From an uncultured Mycoplasmatota bacterium (GTDB lineage Bacteria > Bacillota_I > Bacilli_A > RF39 > UBA660), in NCBI GenBank assembly GCA_947643405.1, contig CANRVY010000013.1, positions 1 through 43,903 on the forward strand: a DNA stretch of 43,903 nucleotides, given 5' to 3'. Of the stretch, positions 26,095-35,815 are shown piece after piece. Made by a program: the position numbers and the translations under genes. The notes under the pieces were generated by a model, which worked only from the letters and a program-made list of their open reading frames with translations, was not told the DNA's origin and made no database searches. Each line of letters starts with the position of its first letter. Within the stretch, counting starts at the first letter, position 1.

Positions 26095-26559
26095 TTAGTC
26101 TAAGAAGTTATCATCAATTGAAACACTATCTCCAAAGTCTGCAAATGGATCATTATCTATATTGATATCATTCATTGGCTCGCTTTGATAGTCATATGGA
26201 GTTGGTTCATTTGAACTATTTGAGCTCCTATTTTGACTCTGTGATTTTGACTCTAGAAATTGAACAGCATCAGCAACAACATCTGTTGTATAACGCTTAT
26301 TTCCATCTTTATCATCATAACTTCCTGTTTGTATTCTACCTTCTACAGATACTAGACTTCCTTTGTCCAAGAAATTGCATACATTTTCTGCTTGTTTTCT
26401 CCAAACTATAATATTGATAAAGTCTGTATCTCTTTGGCCTTGCGCATTACTAAAACTTCTATTAACAGCTAACGAAAAACGTGCATAAGGTAAATTTGAT
26501 CCTGTATAACGCAATTCTGGCTTTCCTGTTAATCTTCCTATAAGTACAACACGATTCAT
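26095..26559 (-). CDS. ssb: Single-stranded DNA-binding protein with atypical C-terminal tip
   Basis: Protects single-stranded DNA in replication and recruits partners. The OB fold (about 1-105) begins [19 protein letters not shown] and contains [17 protein letters not shown] Ser/Gln/Asn-rich linker follows. The C-terminus is acidic but ends SIDDNFLD rather than the usual DDDLPF, so the Pro-Phe tip that partner proteins bind is missing. The 154 aa are otherwise normal. It lies between rpsF and rpsR as in most Firmicutes, near the replication origin in relatives. Confidence 0.96.
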   Translation of the reverse strand: MNRVVLIGRLTGKPELRYTGSNLPYARFSLAVNRSFSNAQGQRDTDFINIIVWRKQAENVCNFLDKGSLVSVEGRIQTGSYDDKDGNKRYTTDVVADAVQFLESKSQSQNRSSNSSNEPTPYDYQSEPMNDINIDNDPFADFGDSVSIDDNFLD

Positions 26560-26573
26560 ATAATACCTCTTTT

Positions 26574-26864
26574 CTACTTTTCAATTTTTGTAATTAAATG
26601 ACGAACAATATCATTGCTGATAAGTGCCAAACGATCAAATTCTTTAATCGCTTTGTCATCATTTGCTTCTACATCAAAAACAAAGTAGTAACCGCTTTTA
26701 AAATTTTTGATTTCATAAGCTAATTCACGTTGACCCATTTCTTTTGTTTCAATAACTTTAGCTCCATTGGAAGTCAAAATACTAGAAAAGTTTTCTACAA
26801 CTTTTTTGATTTCATCTTCTCCTAATGTTGGTCTAACAATAAACATAATTTCATAGTTTCTCAT
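26574..26864 (-). CDS. rpsF: 30S ribosomal protein S6 (bS6)
   Basis: Platform protein partnering S18. The protein begins [18 protein letters not shown] and contains [23 protein letters not shown] at 26864 is used: AAGGAGGTGTGTAAA precedes it, whereas the upstream in-frame extension to 26906 lacks a site and family support. The 96 aa are standard. First gene of the rpsF-ssb-rpsR unit. Confidence 0.97.
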   Translation of the reverse strand: MRNYEIMFIVRPTLGEDEIKKVVENFSSILTSNGAKVIETKEMGQRELAYEIKNFKSGYYFVFDVEANDDKAIKEFDRLALISNDIVRHLITKIEK

Positions 26865-26930
26865 TTTACACACCTCCTTATGGTCTATTGGCTTTAAATA
26901 AAGCAAGGAGTAAATTAATACTCGCTATAG

Positions 26931-26959
26931 ATTATAACAAAAAGGAACACATTTGTAAA
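26931..26959 (-). promoter_or_regulatory. Promoter of rpsF-ssb-rpsR
   Basis: Minus strand TTTACA, 17 bases, TATAAT with TGt immediately before the -10. The leader of about 60 bases contains a small hairpin (GCTTTA/TAAAGC, 26891-26904), but the conserved S6:S18 leader motif was not recognised. Confidence 0.8.
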
Positions 26960-26976
26960 GACTTCACTTTTATTCT

Positions 26977-27009
26977 ATGAAAAAAGAAGCTTCTGCATGA
27001 AAACTTCTT
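26977..27009 (-). terminator. Intrinsic terminator of ychF
   Basis: AAGAAGCTTC (26984-26993) pairs, with two wobbles, with AAAACTTCTT (27000-27009); loop 6; a T-run follows on the minus strand. The stem includes most of the ychF stop codon (27008-27010). Confidence 0.85.
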
Positions 27010-28108
27010 ATACATTAAATCTAAAATGGCAAATATCTCCATCTTGCATTATATATTTCTTGCCTTCTAAACGCATCTTTCCTGCTTCTCTTACTGCTTT
27101 TTCGCTTCCACATTCTTTTAAGTCATCATAGCTCATAATTTCTGCTCTAATAAAGCCTCGCTCAAAATCACTGTGAATAATTCCCGCACACTCTGGCGCT
27201 TTCATTCCTCTCTTAAATGTCCAAGCTCTGCATTCATCACTTCCCGCTGTAAAATAAGTGGCTAAGCCTAATAGAGAATAAGTAGCTTTAATAAGTTGAT
27301 CTAAACCACTTTCTTCTATTCCTAATTCTTTTAAAAACTCTTTTTTCTCTTCTTCTTCTAATTCACTTAATTCTGATTCTACTTTTGCACTTACTGTAAT
27401 AACTTCTGATCCTTCTTTTTTCGCATATTCTCTTACCTGTTTTACATATTCATTATCTTCTGCTGCTAAATCGTTTTCACTAATATTTGCCATATAAATA
27501 ATTGGTTTCCCAGTCAATAAATTAAATGGTCTTAAAATTTTATTTTCTTCTTCTGTCAGTTCCATTTTTCGAACTGGTTCATTCTTTTCCAATTGTTCTC
27601 TTATTCTATTTAATAGACTATATTCTGCAATCGTTTCCTTATCCTTTGACATGCCTGCTTTTTTTCCTATTCTTCCAATTCGATTATCTATTACTTCTAA
27701 ATCTGCAAGCAAAAGTTCTACATTAATAATTTCAATATCACGAATCGGATCTACACTATTTTCAACGTGGATAATATTAGAATCACTAAAACATCTCACA
27801 ACTTCTACAATAGCATCTACTTCTCTAATATGGGATAAGAATTTGTTGCCTAATCCTTCTCCATTCGAAGCTCCCTTTACTAACCCTGCTATATCTGTAA
27901 ATTCAAAAGCTGTTGGGACTAAGCTATCAGGCACATATAGATTTTGGAGAAATTCTAATCTTTTATCTGGCACAGTTACAACTCCTACATTTGGATCTAT
28001 TGTTGCAAATGGATAGTTTGCCGCTAAAATGTTCTTTTTTGTAATTGCATTAAATAAAGTTGATTTCCCTACATTTGGTAATCCTACAATTCCTGCTGTT
28101 AAACTCAT
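27008..28108 (-). CDS. ychF: Redox-regulated ATPase YchF (Obg family)
   Basis: Conserved Obg-family P-loop protein that prefers ATP and binds ribosomes. G1 is GLPNVGKST (8-16), G3 is DIAGLVKGAS, and the G4 position carries the NxxE-type variant (NISEND) that explains the adenine preference. The C-terminal TGS domain is in ECRAWTFKRGMKAPECAG onward. The 366 aa are standard. It has its own promoter and terminator. In B. subtilis its orthologue (yyaF) is next to rpsF, as here. Confidence 0.97.
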   Translation of the reverse strand: MSLTAGIVGLPNVGKSTLFNAITKKNILAANYPFATIDPNVGVVTVPDKRLEFLQNLYVPDSLVPTAFEFTDIAGLVKGASNGEGLGNKFLSHIREVDAIVEVVRCFSDSNIIHVENSVDPIRDIEIINVELLLADLEVIDNRIGRIGKKAGMSKDKETIAEYSLLNRIREQLEKNEPVRKMELTEEENKILRPFNLLTGKPIIYMANISENDLAAEDNEYVKQVREYAKKEGSEVITVSAKVESELSELEEEEKKEFLKELGIEESGLDQLIKATYSLLGLATYFTAGSDECRAWTFKRGMKAPECAGIIHSDFERGFIRAEIMSYDDLKECGSEKAVREAGKMRLEGKKYIMQDGDICHFRFNV

Positions 28109-28132
28109 ATTTATACCTCTTTTCTACAAACT

Positions 28133-28160
28133 ATTATACTATAGATTACTTTATTATCAA
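28133..28160 (-). promoter_or_regulatory. Promoter of ychF
   Basis: Minus strand TTGATA, 16 bases, TATAAT, 24 bases before the ATG. The -35 lies within the T-run of the upstream terminator. Confidence 0.75.
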
Positions 28161-28188
28161 AGAAAAATCAGCTCATATTGAACTGATT
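28158..28188 (-). terminator. Intrinsic terminator of the parA-abgT unit
   Basis: AATCAGCTC (28166-28174) pairs with GAACTGATT (28180-28188) with one wobble around a 5-base loop, then a T-rich run on the minus strand. The stem overlaps the abgT stop codon (28187-28189). Confidence 0.85.
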
Positions 28189-29701
28189 AAAGTGTGGAAT
28201 AGCCACCTATTCCTAGTGGCAATCCTGCCATATACCAACATATTAAAATCAAAATCCATAAACCAGCTATCATTAATGTAATAGGCATTATTAGTTTCAT
28301 AGTTCCGAAAATTGTTACTTCTTCACTTGTTTTATTATCTCTCTGTAAAAAAGCTATCATAACAATAAAATAAATAAATAATGGCGTCATAGCTTTCCCA
28401 ATTCCGTCTGAAACTTTAAATATAAATTGTGTAAAATCTGGAGTAATATTTGCCCTCATAAAAAGAGGAATAATAATTGGCGAAGCCAAACTCCATTTTG
28501 TTACATTGGATGGAGTTAAGATGCTCATTAATATAATTGCTATCATAAAACTGATAATCAAAGGAATTCCGGAGAACGGAAAAGAACTTAATACCTCTAT
28601 AATATTCGTTGCAGTCACTTCTCCTAAATTTGTCCATTCTAATATACCTGTCATTACAGATGTAAAAAACATTAATACAAATACATATCCAATACTATCA
28701 AAACTTTTTGACAAGTTAAAACTGTATTCATGAGTATTTTTAATATTTCCAGAAAAATATCCATATAATCCACCACAGAGCATTGCAATAATTAAAAATA
28801 TCAACATGATACCATCTCTAAATGGAGCAGTTTCACTAAATAATTTTGCTATATAAGTTTCTTGTGTATTATCTAATAATAATCCTGATCCAGGAAATCC
28901 TGGAATTATCATATATACACTAATGCCTACCATGAGAAGGAAAAGAAAGTGACTTGCCATTAAAGCTTTTTTTGATATGATCAAATCATCGTCTTCCTCC
29001 ATTGGCTTCTTAAATTTTGGTTCTAGAAATTTATGGATTAATAAACTTCCAACAAAAGCCAAAATAATTGTACTTGCTATCATAATGTAAATATTAGATA
29101 ACAATTGATATTGATAATTTTTATCTACATCAATTGTTGCTGCTGCTTGTGTTAATTGACCTAATTGATAAGCATTAAAATTATAATAAATTCCTGTACC
29201 ATATCCTAATGTAATTCCCAAAAATATGGTTAACACTCCAAGCATTTGGTTTTTCCCCAAATACTTATACATAGCACTTACTAAAGGAATTAAAATAATA
29301 TAACTATATTCTCCAATAATAGAAGAAATTATACCTAACAAAAAAATTATAAAAGTTGTTGCTGTTGCATTTAATTTTTTAAAAGGCGAAAAAATAGCTT
29401 TAAATAACCCACTTGAATCTCCAATTCCAACTGCAATAAAAGACATAATAATTAATACTAATGGTTCAAAGGAACGGAAATTAACAACAATATTGCTAAA
29501 AATATATTTAATTCCTTCTACAGTAAAAATATTTTTTACAGTTACAAGAGAAGATTCCAAGGTTCCATTTACAATCGATGTTTTATGACCTTGTATTCCT
29601 AAAATCGAAAAAACAGAACTCAAAAACATAATTAAAAATGTTAATAAAATGATTGTTATTACTGGACCCAGCATAAGTTTCTTTTTATTTTTCTTCTTCA
29701 T
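28187..29701 (-). CDS. AbgT-family transporter (p-aminobenzoyl-glutamate type)
   Basis: Polytopic membrane protein with about 12 hydrophobic segments. The region LTPSNVTKWSLASPIIIPLF, then ANITPDFTQFIFKVSDGIGK and MTPLFIYFIVMIAFLQ near the C-terminal third, matches the AbgT signature. Known AbgT members import p-aminobenzoyl-glutamate or export sulfa-type antimetabolites; the substrate here is unknown. The 504 aa are normal. It is the last gene of a unit with parA, parB, mscS and DUF951, 8 bases after the latter, with GAGTAGGAGGAACT before its ATG. Confidence 0.85.
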   Translation of the reverse strand: MKKKNKKKLMLGPVITIILLTFLIMFLSSVFSILGIQGHKTSIVNGTLESSLVTVKNIFTVEGIKYIFSNIVVNFRSFEPLVLIIMSFIAVGIGDSSGLFKAIFSPFKKLNATATTFIIFLLGIISSIIGEYSYIILIPLVSAMYKYLGKNQMLGVLTIFLGITLGYGTGIYYNFNAYQLGQLTQAAATIDVDKNYQYQLLSNIYIMIASTIILAFVGSLLIHKFLEPKFKKPMEEDDDLIISKKALMASHFLFLLMVGISVYMIIPGFPGSGLLLDNTQETYIAKLFSETAPFRDGIMLIFLIIAMLCGGLYGYFSGNIKNTHEYSFNLSKSFDSIGYVFVLMFFTSVMTGILEWTNLGEVTATNIIEVLSSFPFSGIPLIISFMIAIILMSILTPSNVTKWSLASPIIIPLFMRANITPDFTQFIFKVSDGIGKAMTPLFIYFIVMIAFLQRDNKTSEEVTIFGTMKLIMPITLMIAGLWILILICWYMAGLPLGIGGYSTL

Positions 29702-29709
29702 AGTTCCTC

Positions 29710-29892
29710 CTACTCACTGACTACTTTTTTCATTTTCTTATTAAAATCTATTCTAGGAAGCATAATACTTCTTCCACACCCATTACATTTTATTTTAATA
29801 TCAGCACCAACTCTAGTAACTTCCCATTCATTGGTGCCACATGGATGACCTTTTTTCATAATCACAATACTTCCTACTTTATATTCTTTCAT
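29710..29892 (-). CDS. DUF951 family protein (YyzM-like)
   Basis: Small basic protein of unknown function, widely conserved next to ychF and parB in Firmicutes (B. subtilis YyzM). The motif KKGHPCGTNEWEVTRVGADI, then CNGCGRSIMLPR, is the family signature; Cys18, Cys36 and Cys39 with His16 could bind zinc. The 60 aa are full length. Its ATG lies inside the end of mscS (14-base overlap), so translation is probably coupled. Confidence 0.93.
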   Translation of the reverse strand: MKEYKVGSIVIMKKGHPCGTNEWEVTRVGADIKIKCNGCGRSIMLPRIDFNKKMKKVVSE

Positions 29893-30685
29893 TATGTATC
29901 ACCACCTGTAGATAAGGAATTATAATATGATTCTTATCCAATGCTAGTTTTATTGCCTTTCTAAGCAATCTCTCTACACCATATTGTTCCATTGCTTTAC
30001 AAGGAGCAACAATTCGATATACAATTCCGTTTTCTCCTAAAGATTGTACTCCTAATAATTCTATTTTTCCTTTTAACATAGGAATTTTCTCTTGTTCTTC
30101 TACACAGACACTAGATAATACTTTTTCCACTTTCTGAAGATCAGATTCATAGGCTACTTGCACATCAACAATCGCCATAGAACTGTGCATATTAAAATTA
30201 GTTACTTCTGTTAATGTTCGATTAGAAATAATCTTTGTTTCCCCTGTATACGCTTTTATTCTTGTGGTTTTTAGGCCTAAAGAAATAACTTCTCCTTTAA
30301 AGCCACCTACTTCAATCCAATCTCCCACTCGAAATTGGTCTTCAAATAAAATAGAAATACCAGCAATAATATCTTTTAACAGATCTTGCATAGCAAGTCC
30401 TAATACTGCTCCAATTACTCCGAATGAAGCTAATATGGCTTTTGTGTCAATCCCATATACATTTAATATTAATAGAATATCAATTGATAAAATAATATAT
30501 TTTATAATACTTTTTAATACGGTCAAAATGGTTTGTCGTTTTTTGTGATCCAATCGCTTCACTGGCATTTTAGAAAAATGCTTTATTATTTTTCCAATAA
30601 ATATATAAATTAGAACACTACAAAGAATAATTAATGAAGGTTCTATAACTTCTTTGATCAATAGAGCCTCTTTTAAAGTTTCCAT
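29879..30685 (-). CDS. Small-conductance mechanosensitive channel, MscS family
   Basis: Osmotic safety valve that opens under membrane tension. Two N-terminal membrane helices (about 13-33 and 58-80) precede the pore helix TM3 (about 82-110: ASFGVIGAVLGLAMQDLLKD), then the beta domain FRVGDWIEVGGFKGEV and a cytoplasmic alpha-beta domain. The 268-aa, three-helix size is typical. Located directly after parB (3-base gap) in the same transcription unit. Confidence 0.93.
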   Translation of the reverse strand: METLKEALLIKEVIEPSLIILCSVLIYIFIGKIIKHFSKMPVKRLDHKKRQTILTVLKSIIKYIILSIDILLILNVYGIDTKAILASFGVIGAVLGLAMQDLLKDIIAGISILFEDQFRVGDWIEVGGFKGEVISLGLKTTRIKAYTGETKIISNRTLTEVTNFNMHSSMAIVDVQVAYESDLQKVEKVLSSVCVEEQEKIPMLKGKIELLGVQSLGENGIVYRIVAPCKAMEQYGVERLLRKAIKLALDKNHIIIPYLQVVIHNERI

Positions 30686-30688
30686 ACA

Positions 30689-31564
30689 TTACTCCTTTAC
30701 ATTTAAAATTTCTAAAATTCTATTCAAATCTGCAACGTTACTAAAATGTATTTCTACTTTTTTATCTTTTATTTTTACTTTTGTATCTAATTTTTCTCTC
30801 AATAAATCTTCTACATATTTATAATCATTATTACTTTCTTTTTGCCTATGAATTTTTACTTTTTTTTCTACACTCTTATCTGAAGCTATTGATTCTATTT
30901 CTCGAACTGGTAATTTTTCTTCAATAATTTGGTGAGCAAGTTCAATAATTCTTTCCTCAGATTCTAGTTTGCTTAATACCCTAGCGTGTCCCATACTAAT
31001 CGTTCCATTCGCTACTTCTGTTTGAACTTCTTTTGGTAATCTTAGCAATCCTAAGATATTTGTAATATGGCTTCTACTTTTTCCTATTCTTCTTGATAAT
31101 TCTTCTTGAGTAATATCTAAGCTTTCTATCATTCTTCTATATGCTTCTGCTTCCTCTATCGCACTTAAATTTTCTCTTTGTAGATTTTCTAAAAGAGCTA
31201 TTTCCATCATTTGCTCATCTGTAAATTGTCTAATAATTGCTGGGATTTTATCTAATCCAGCCATTTTGCTAGCACGATATCTTCTTTCTCCTGCTACGAT
31301 TTCATAGCCTTTAATACTTTTTTTTACAATAATAGGTTGGAATACACCATGTTCTTTAATCGAATTAGCAAGTTCTGCTAAGCTTTCATCTTTAAATACT
31401 TTACGTGGCTGATATGGATTTGGACGAAGTTCAGAAATATCAAGTTCCATGATTTCTTCTTTTGATGTTGTTTCATAAATTTGTCTTTCCATACTTTCAA
31501 TATCTAAATTATCACTATTAAAAAGTTGTTCAAGACCTCTACCTAATGCTCTTCTACTTTCCAT
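30689..31564 (-). CDS. parB: Chromosome partitioning protein ParB (Spo0J)
   Basis: CTP-dependent DNA clamp that loads at parS and organises the origin region. N-terminal RRALGRGLEQLF resembles the segment that stimulates ParA. ELRPNPYQPRKVF and GERRYRASKMAG form the CTP-binding ParB/Srx fold, and the HTH region EELSRRIGKSRSHITNIL contacts parS. The 291 aa are normal. It overlaps parA by 11 bases. Confidence 0.97.
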   Translation of the reverse strand: MESRRALGRGLEQLFNSDNLDIESMERQIYETTSKEEIMELDISELRPNPYQPRKVFKDESLAELANSIKEHGVFQPIIVKKSIKGYEIVAGERRYRASKMAGLDKIPAIIRQFTDEQMMEIALLENLQRENLSAIEEAEAYRRMIESLDITQEELSRRIGKSRSHITNILGLLRLPKEVQTEVANGTISMGHARVLSKLESEERIIELAHQIIEEKLPVREIESIASDKSVEKKVKIHRQKESNNDYKYVEDLLREKLDTKVKIKDKKVEIHFSNVADLNRILEILNVKE

Positions 31565-32339
31565 TTCTTTCTAATACCTCCTTTGCTAAATTAAGATATG
31601 CTTCTGTTCCTCGACTATTTGGATCATAAGCAATAATTGGTTTCCCATGACTTGGAGCTTCTGATAAACGAACTAATCTTGGTATAATCGTATCATAAAC
31701 CCTTTCTTTAAAATAACTTTTAATATCTTCTACTACTTCTAACCCTAAATTAGTACGGTTATCTAGCATAGTTAATAAGACACCCTCTATATCTAATGTT
31801 GGATTTAAATTTTTTTGTGCTAACATAATGGAATTTAACAATTGCATTATTCCTTCTAGGGCAAAAAACTCGCATTGAACTGGGATAATAACTGAGTCGG
31901 CAGCACTTAGTGCATTACTTGTTAGAATTCCTAAAGAGGGAGGACAATCAATAATAATATAATCAAACATTGATTTTGCTTCATCTAAATACTTTTTCAA
32001 TTGTGCTTTGGGTTTAAAACCTGGCTCTAATTTACTCTTTTCTAATAATTCTAAATCAGAACCTGCTAATAAAATATTCGAAGTAATAATATACAAATTT
32101 TTAAATTTTGTCTTGATAATTACTTCATCAATAGTAGCATTATCAACCATTAAATCATAAATGTTCTTTTTTACTTCACCTTTATCAATTCCAACCCCAG
32201 TTGTTGCATTTCCTTGAGGATCTAAATCGACTAATAATACCTTTTCTCTTAAAGCACCTAAAGAGGCTGCTAAATTAATACTAGAAGTTGTTTTCCCTAC
32301 TCCTCCTTTTTGATTAACTAAGGCTATTATTTTTCCCAT
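31554..32339 (-). CDS. parA: Chromosome partitioning ATPase ParA (Soj)
   Basis: Walker-type ATPase that binds DNA nonspecifically and, with ParB, acts in origin segregation and DnaA control. The deviant Walker A is NQKGGVGKTTSSINLA (residues 9-24) and DLDPQGNATTGVG, YIIIDCPPSLG follow. The 261 aa are standard. First gene of parA-parB-mscS-DUF951-abgT. A promoter is expected in 32340-32414; only a weak extended -10 (TGaTAAAAT) is visible. Confidence 0.98.
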   Translation of the reverse strand: MGKIIALVNQKGGVGKTTSSINLAASLGALREKVLLVDLDPQGNATTGVGIDKGEVKKNIYDLMVDNATIDEVIIKTKFKNLYIITSNILLAGSDLELLEKSKLEPGFKPKAQLKKYLDEAKSMFDYIIIDCPPSLGILTSNALSAADSVIIPVQCEFFALEGIMQLLNSIMLAQKNLNPTLDIEGVLLTMLDNRTNLGLEVVEDIKSYFKERVYDTIIPRLVRLSEAPSHGKPIIAYDPNSRGTEAYLNLAKEVLERNGK

Positions 32340-32414
32340 TTACATCACCATTTCCTAATTACGTTCTATATCATATTTTATCATAAATATCTATTGATAG
32401 CTATCTTAATTTTT

Positions 32415-32445
32415 GAAAAATAAAAAAAGATATTTTCCATATCTT
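32415..32445 (-). terminator. Intrinsic terminator of the ksgA-ftsH unit
   Basis: AAGATAT (32427-32433) pairs with ATATCTT (32439-32445), loop 5, followed on the minus strand by a long T-run. Unlike most terminators here, it is 57 bases from the stop codon. Confidence 0.85.
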
Positions 32446-32502
32446 CAAAATGCTTTATTTTCATAACTCTTTTATATATTTTTTATAAATAAAAAAGAAG
32501 AA

Positions 32503-34497
32503 TTATTTTTCTAATCCTTCTAATTTTTCTACCAATTCTTCTTTTGATAAATTTTCGACATCTTCAAGATCTTTTTCATGTGCTATTTCTTGTAATTCTT
32601 TTAATGATAAATCTTTTAAACTAGCTTCCTTAAAGTCACTTTCATCCACTTCTTTGTCATCATCTGGCATGCAACCATGTTTAACAAGATAATCAATTTG
32701 TTCTTTTGTTATTGTTTCATATTCTAACAATGTTGTTGCTATTAAATCTAATAGCTTTTTATTTTCATAAATAACAGATTTTGCTTTTTCATAACATTCA
32801 TGAATAATCTTTCTCTGTTCTTGATCAATTTCAAATGCAACTTGACTTGAGAAATTCTTACTTTTATTATAATCCCTTCCCAAAAAGACACTAGATTCTT
32901 GATGCTCGAATTGAACTGGTCCTAATTCACTCATACCATATTCTGTTACCATAGCACGAGCTATCTTTGTTGCTTTTTCAAAATCATTATGCGCTCCAGT
33001 AGTCACTTCATGAAAAATAATTTCTTCAGCTACACGTCCACCAAGTAATCCACTAATCGTTCCTAATAATTCACTTTTGGTTTGTAAATATGTTTCTTCT
33101 TTTGGAAGCATTAAATTATATCCGCCTGCTGCTCCACGTGGAACTATTGTAATTTTTTGAACTTCATTTGCTCCATCTAAGCATAATCCTAAAACCGCAT
33201 GCCCCGCTTCATGGTAAGCAACCACTTTCTTTTCATGCTCTGTATATTTATGACTTTTTTTAGCTGGCCCCATCAATACACGGTCATGGGCTTCATCAAT
33301 TTCTGTCATACTAATTGCTTTTTTATTTCTTCTAACTGCAAGTAAAGCCGCTTCATTTAGTAAATTTTCTAAATCAGCTCCGCTAAATCCAACTGTTCTT
33401 TTGGCAATATTGGAAAGTTCTACTGCTTTACTAAACGTTTTTCCTCTTGCATGAACTTTCAATATTTCTTCTCTTCCTTTTATATCAGGCAGATTAACTG
33501 TTACTTGTCTATCAAATCTTCCAGGACGAAGTAAAGCTGGATCCAAAACATCTGGGCGATTTGTTGCTGCTATAATAATAATTCCTTCATTTGCTCCAAA
33601 ACCATCCATCTCCGTTAACAACTGATTTAAGGTTTGCTCTCTTTCATCATGTCCGCCACCTAATCCTGCACCTCTTTGACGTCCTACAGCATCTATTTCA
33701 TCAATAAAAATTAAACATGGAGCGCTTTGTTTTGCCTGCTTAAACATATCTCTTACACGACTTGCTCCTACACCAACAAATAATTCTACAAATTCACTAC
33801 CACTAATATAGTAAAATGGAACATTTGCTTCTCCTGCTACTGCACGCGCTAACAAAGTCTTTCCTGTTCCTGGAGGCCCCACTAATAAAACCCCCTTCGG
33901 AATTCTGGCACCTAATGATTGAAATTTTTTAGGGCTTTTTAAGAAATCTATTAATTCTGCGACTTCCTCTTTTTCTTCATCTAATCCAGCTACATCTTTA
34001 AATGTAACTTTTTTATTATTTTCTGATAACCGTGCTCTACTTTTTCCAAAATCCATTGATTTATTAGCACTTCCCATTTGTCTTGTGATTATGAAAAAGG
34101 CTCCGCCTAATAAAATCAACATTGGCACAATATTAATTAAGAACAATACAATTTTATTAGAATCAGGATCACTGATTGTCTCTAACTTAAATTTATGTTC
34201 TGCTTCTAAATCCATTAATTTTGTCATTGATTCTTCTGCTAGTGGCAGCTTTAATATAAAGGTTTCATTTTCATTATAATCTTTCAGCTTTCCTCGAATC
34301 TCATAAACATAAGCACTACTTCTAGGAATCACCTTGATTTCTGTTACATCTCCCTTTTCTGCTGCTTCTATAAATTTATCATACGTAATATTATTTACTT
34401 TTTGATTAATTATATTGAAAAAATACATGACACTAGCTATGACTAGAAATAAAAACAAATATGGTACTAACCCTCTTTTCACAGCTTTTTTATTCAT
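32503..34497 (-). CDS. ftsH: ATP-dependent zinc metalloprotease FtsH
   Basis: Membrane-bound AAA+ protease that extracts and degrades membrane and regulatory proteins. Two membrane helices (about 11-29 and 126-147) flank an external domain. Walker A is GPPGTGKT, Walker B IFIDEID, and the metalloprotease site is HEAGH, with the aspartate ligand further on. The acidic C-terminal tail (about 610-664) contains a SAP-like [15 protein letters not shown] and [15 protein letters not shown] repeat. The 664 aa are normal. Last gene of ksgA-ung-tilS-ftsH; hpt, which lies between tilS and ftsH in B. subtilis, is absent. Confidence 0.98.
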   Translation of the reverse strand: MNKKAVKRGLVPYLFLFLVIASVMYFFNIINQKVNNITYDKFIEAAEKGDVTEIKVIPRSSAYVYEIRGKLKDYNENETFILKLPLAEESMTKLMDLEAEHKFKLETISDPDSNKIVLFLINIVPMLILLGGAFFIITRQMGSANKSMDFGKSRARLSENNKKVTFKDVAGLDEEKEEVAELIDFLKSPKKFQSLGARIPKGVLLVGPPGTGKTLLARAVAGEANVPFYYISGSEFVELFVGVGASRVRDMFKQAKQSAPCLIFIDEIDAVGRQRGAGLGGGHDEREQTLNQLLTEMDGFGANEGIIIIAATNRPDVLDPALLRPGRFDRQVTVNLPDIKGREEILKVHARGKTFSKAVELSNIAKRTVGFSGADLENLLNEAALLAVRRNKKAISMTEIDEAHDRVLMGPAKKSHKYTEHEKKVVAYHEAGHAVLGLCLDGANEVQKITIVPRGAAGGYNLMLPKEETYLQTKSELLGTISGLLGGRVAEEIIFHEVTTGAHNDFEKATKIARAMVTEYGMSELGPVQFEHQESSVFLGRDYNKSKNFSSQVAFEIDQEQRKIIHECYEKAKSVIYENKKLLDLIATTLLEYETITKEQIDYLVKHGCMPDDDKEVDESDFKEASLKDLSLKELQEIAHEKDLEDVENLSKEELVEKLEGLEK

Positions 34498-34513
34498 TTA
34501 ATCTTTTCCCTCC

Positions 34514-35815
34514 TTAATAGTACCTAAGTATTATATCATATTTTTCTTCTTTTGTTTTATCAAATTTCGATTTTTTCACTCCAGGAAGCCAGACTATTTT
34601 TCCTGTTTTGTCTGTAACAATCGGATATGACATTCTAGTATGTTCTGGTACTTTAGAATTTATAAAAATTTCTTTTATTTTTTTACTTCCGTTTAATCCC
34701 TTTACTTCCATTTTATCATGTTCTTTCCTTGTTCTTACGAAAAGTGGAAATTCTATCTCTTCTTTTTTTAATCGGCAAATAAAATTTGAGTCTGACTCTT
34801 CTTCCTTCACGAACCTTATTTCATGTCCATTTGGAAGTCTGATATCATGTTCTAAGATCATCTCATAAGAAGTCCCTTTTTGTTCCCCAAATAATATTTT
34901 GCGATATTCTTTTTTTATCACTAAATTGTTTGGAAATATTAACTTTGTGCCTGATTTTACGTTCATAATTAAATTTTCTAATAACTCAATATGAATTGTT
35001 TCTAATAATTCTTGCTTCTCTTTATATATATCACTCAATATAAGTTGCAATATTCGCTTGGCAATAATCTTTTCTAAATGATTCCAACAAGAAATATCTA
35101 ATATGTTACTACAAAAACGAACTTCCTTTTCTTTTTGCGCTTCCTTTTGGATAAAGCGTTCCATTTGCTCTAATTCTTGACTTAACTTTAAAAACTTTAA
35201 ATGGACATTTCTATGCTCTTTTTTTAAAAAAGGCAATATATTTTTCCGAATTCGATTTCTCGTATAAACATCTTTATCATTTGAACTATCTATTTGATAT
35301 GGAATATTATTTTGAACATTATATTTTAGCAATTCTTCTTTTGTATATTTTAGTAAAGGTCTAACTATTGTATAATCATTTTTTTTTGAAATTTCTGAAA
35401 AACCATGCAATGCCTCTATAGTAGAACCTCTCATCATTCTAAATAACATCGTCTCTACCAAATCATCTCCATGATGCGCTGTAAAAAGGTAATGACTATG
35501 ATACCTTTTCATAATTATTTCAAAAAAATGATATCTTTTTTTATGAGCTTGATTATGAAAGTTGTTTTTATCATAATCTTCAATTTTCATACTTTCAAAA
35601 GTATAATGGTGTTTTTTACAGTAATCTTTTACAAATTTTTCATCTTCATCTTGACCTACTCTTCCCGTATTATGATGTACATGGGCACATATGATATTCT
35701 CAAAATAAGAGTCTAATAAAGACAACAACGCCATAGAGTCTGGGCCACCTGATACTGCTATTACAATTGGTTCCTTTGAGTCAATTTTTAATTTTCTGAT
35801 TGTTTCTTCAATCAT
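34514..35815 (-). CDS. tilS: tRNA(Ile)-lysidine synthetase
   Basis: Attaches lysine to C34 of the minor tRNA(Ile), allowing AUA decoding; essential in most bacteria. The ATP-pyrophosphatase loop SGGPDS is at 22-27, followed by CAHVHHNTGR and FTAHHGDDLVETMLFR in the N-terminal domain. The C-terminal domain ends VWLPGVKKSKF near residues 410-420. ATG at 35815 overlaps the ung TAA by one base; the upstream TTG at 35821 is less likely. The 433 aa are standard. AUA codons are frequent in this AT-rich genome. Confidence 0.96.
   Translation of the reverse strand: MIEETIRKLKIDSKEPIVIAVSGGPDSMALLSLLDSYFENIICAHVHHNTGRVGQDEDEKFVKDYCKKHHYTFESMKIEDYDKNNFHNQAHKKRYHFFEIIMKRYHSHYLFTAHHGDDLVETMLFRMMRGSTIEALHGFSEISKKNDYTIVRPLLKYTKEELLKYNVQNNIPYQIDSSNDKDVYTRNRIRKNILPFLKKEHRNVHLKFLKLSQELEQMERFIQKEAQKEKEVRFCSNILDISCWNHLEKIIAKRILQLILSDIYKEKQELLETIHIELLENLIMNVKSGTKLIFPNNLVIKKEYRKILFGEQKGTSYEMILEHDIRLPNGHEIRFVKEEESDSNFICRLKKEEIEFPLFVRTRKEHDKMEVKGLNGSKKIKEIFINSKVPEHTRMSYPIVTDKTGKIVWLPGVKKSKFDKTKEEKYDIILRYY

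Noticed and set aside
26880-26930. S6:S18 ribosomal leader upstream of rpsF
   Set aside because: A small hairpin is present, but the conserved bulged CCG-type motif was not found, so no named element is claimed.
28416-28637. 73-codon frame on the minus strand inside abgT
   Set aside because: It lies wholly within abgT in another frame, without a ribosome-binding site or known motif.
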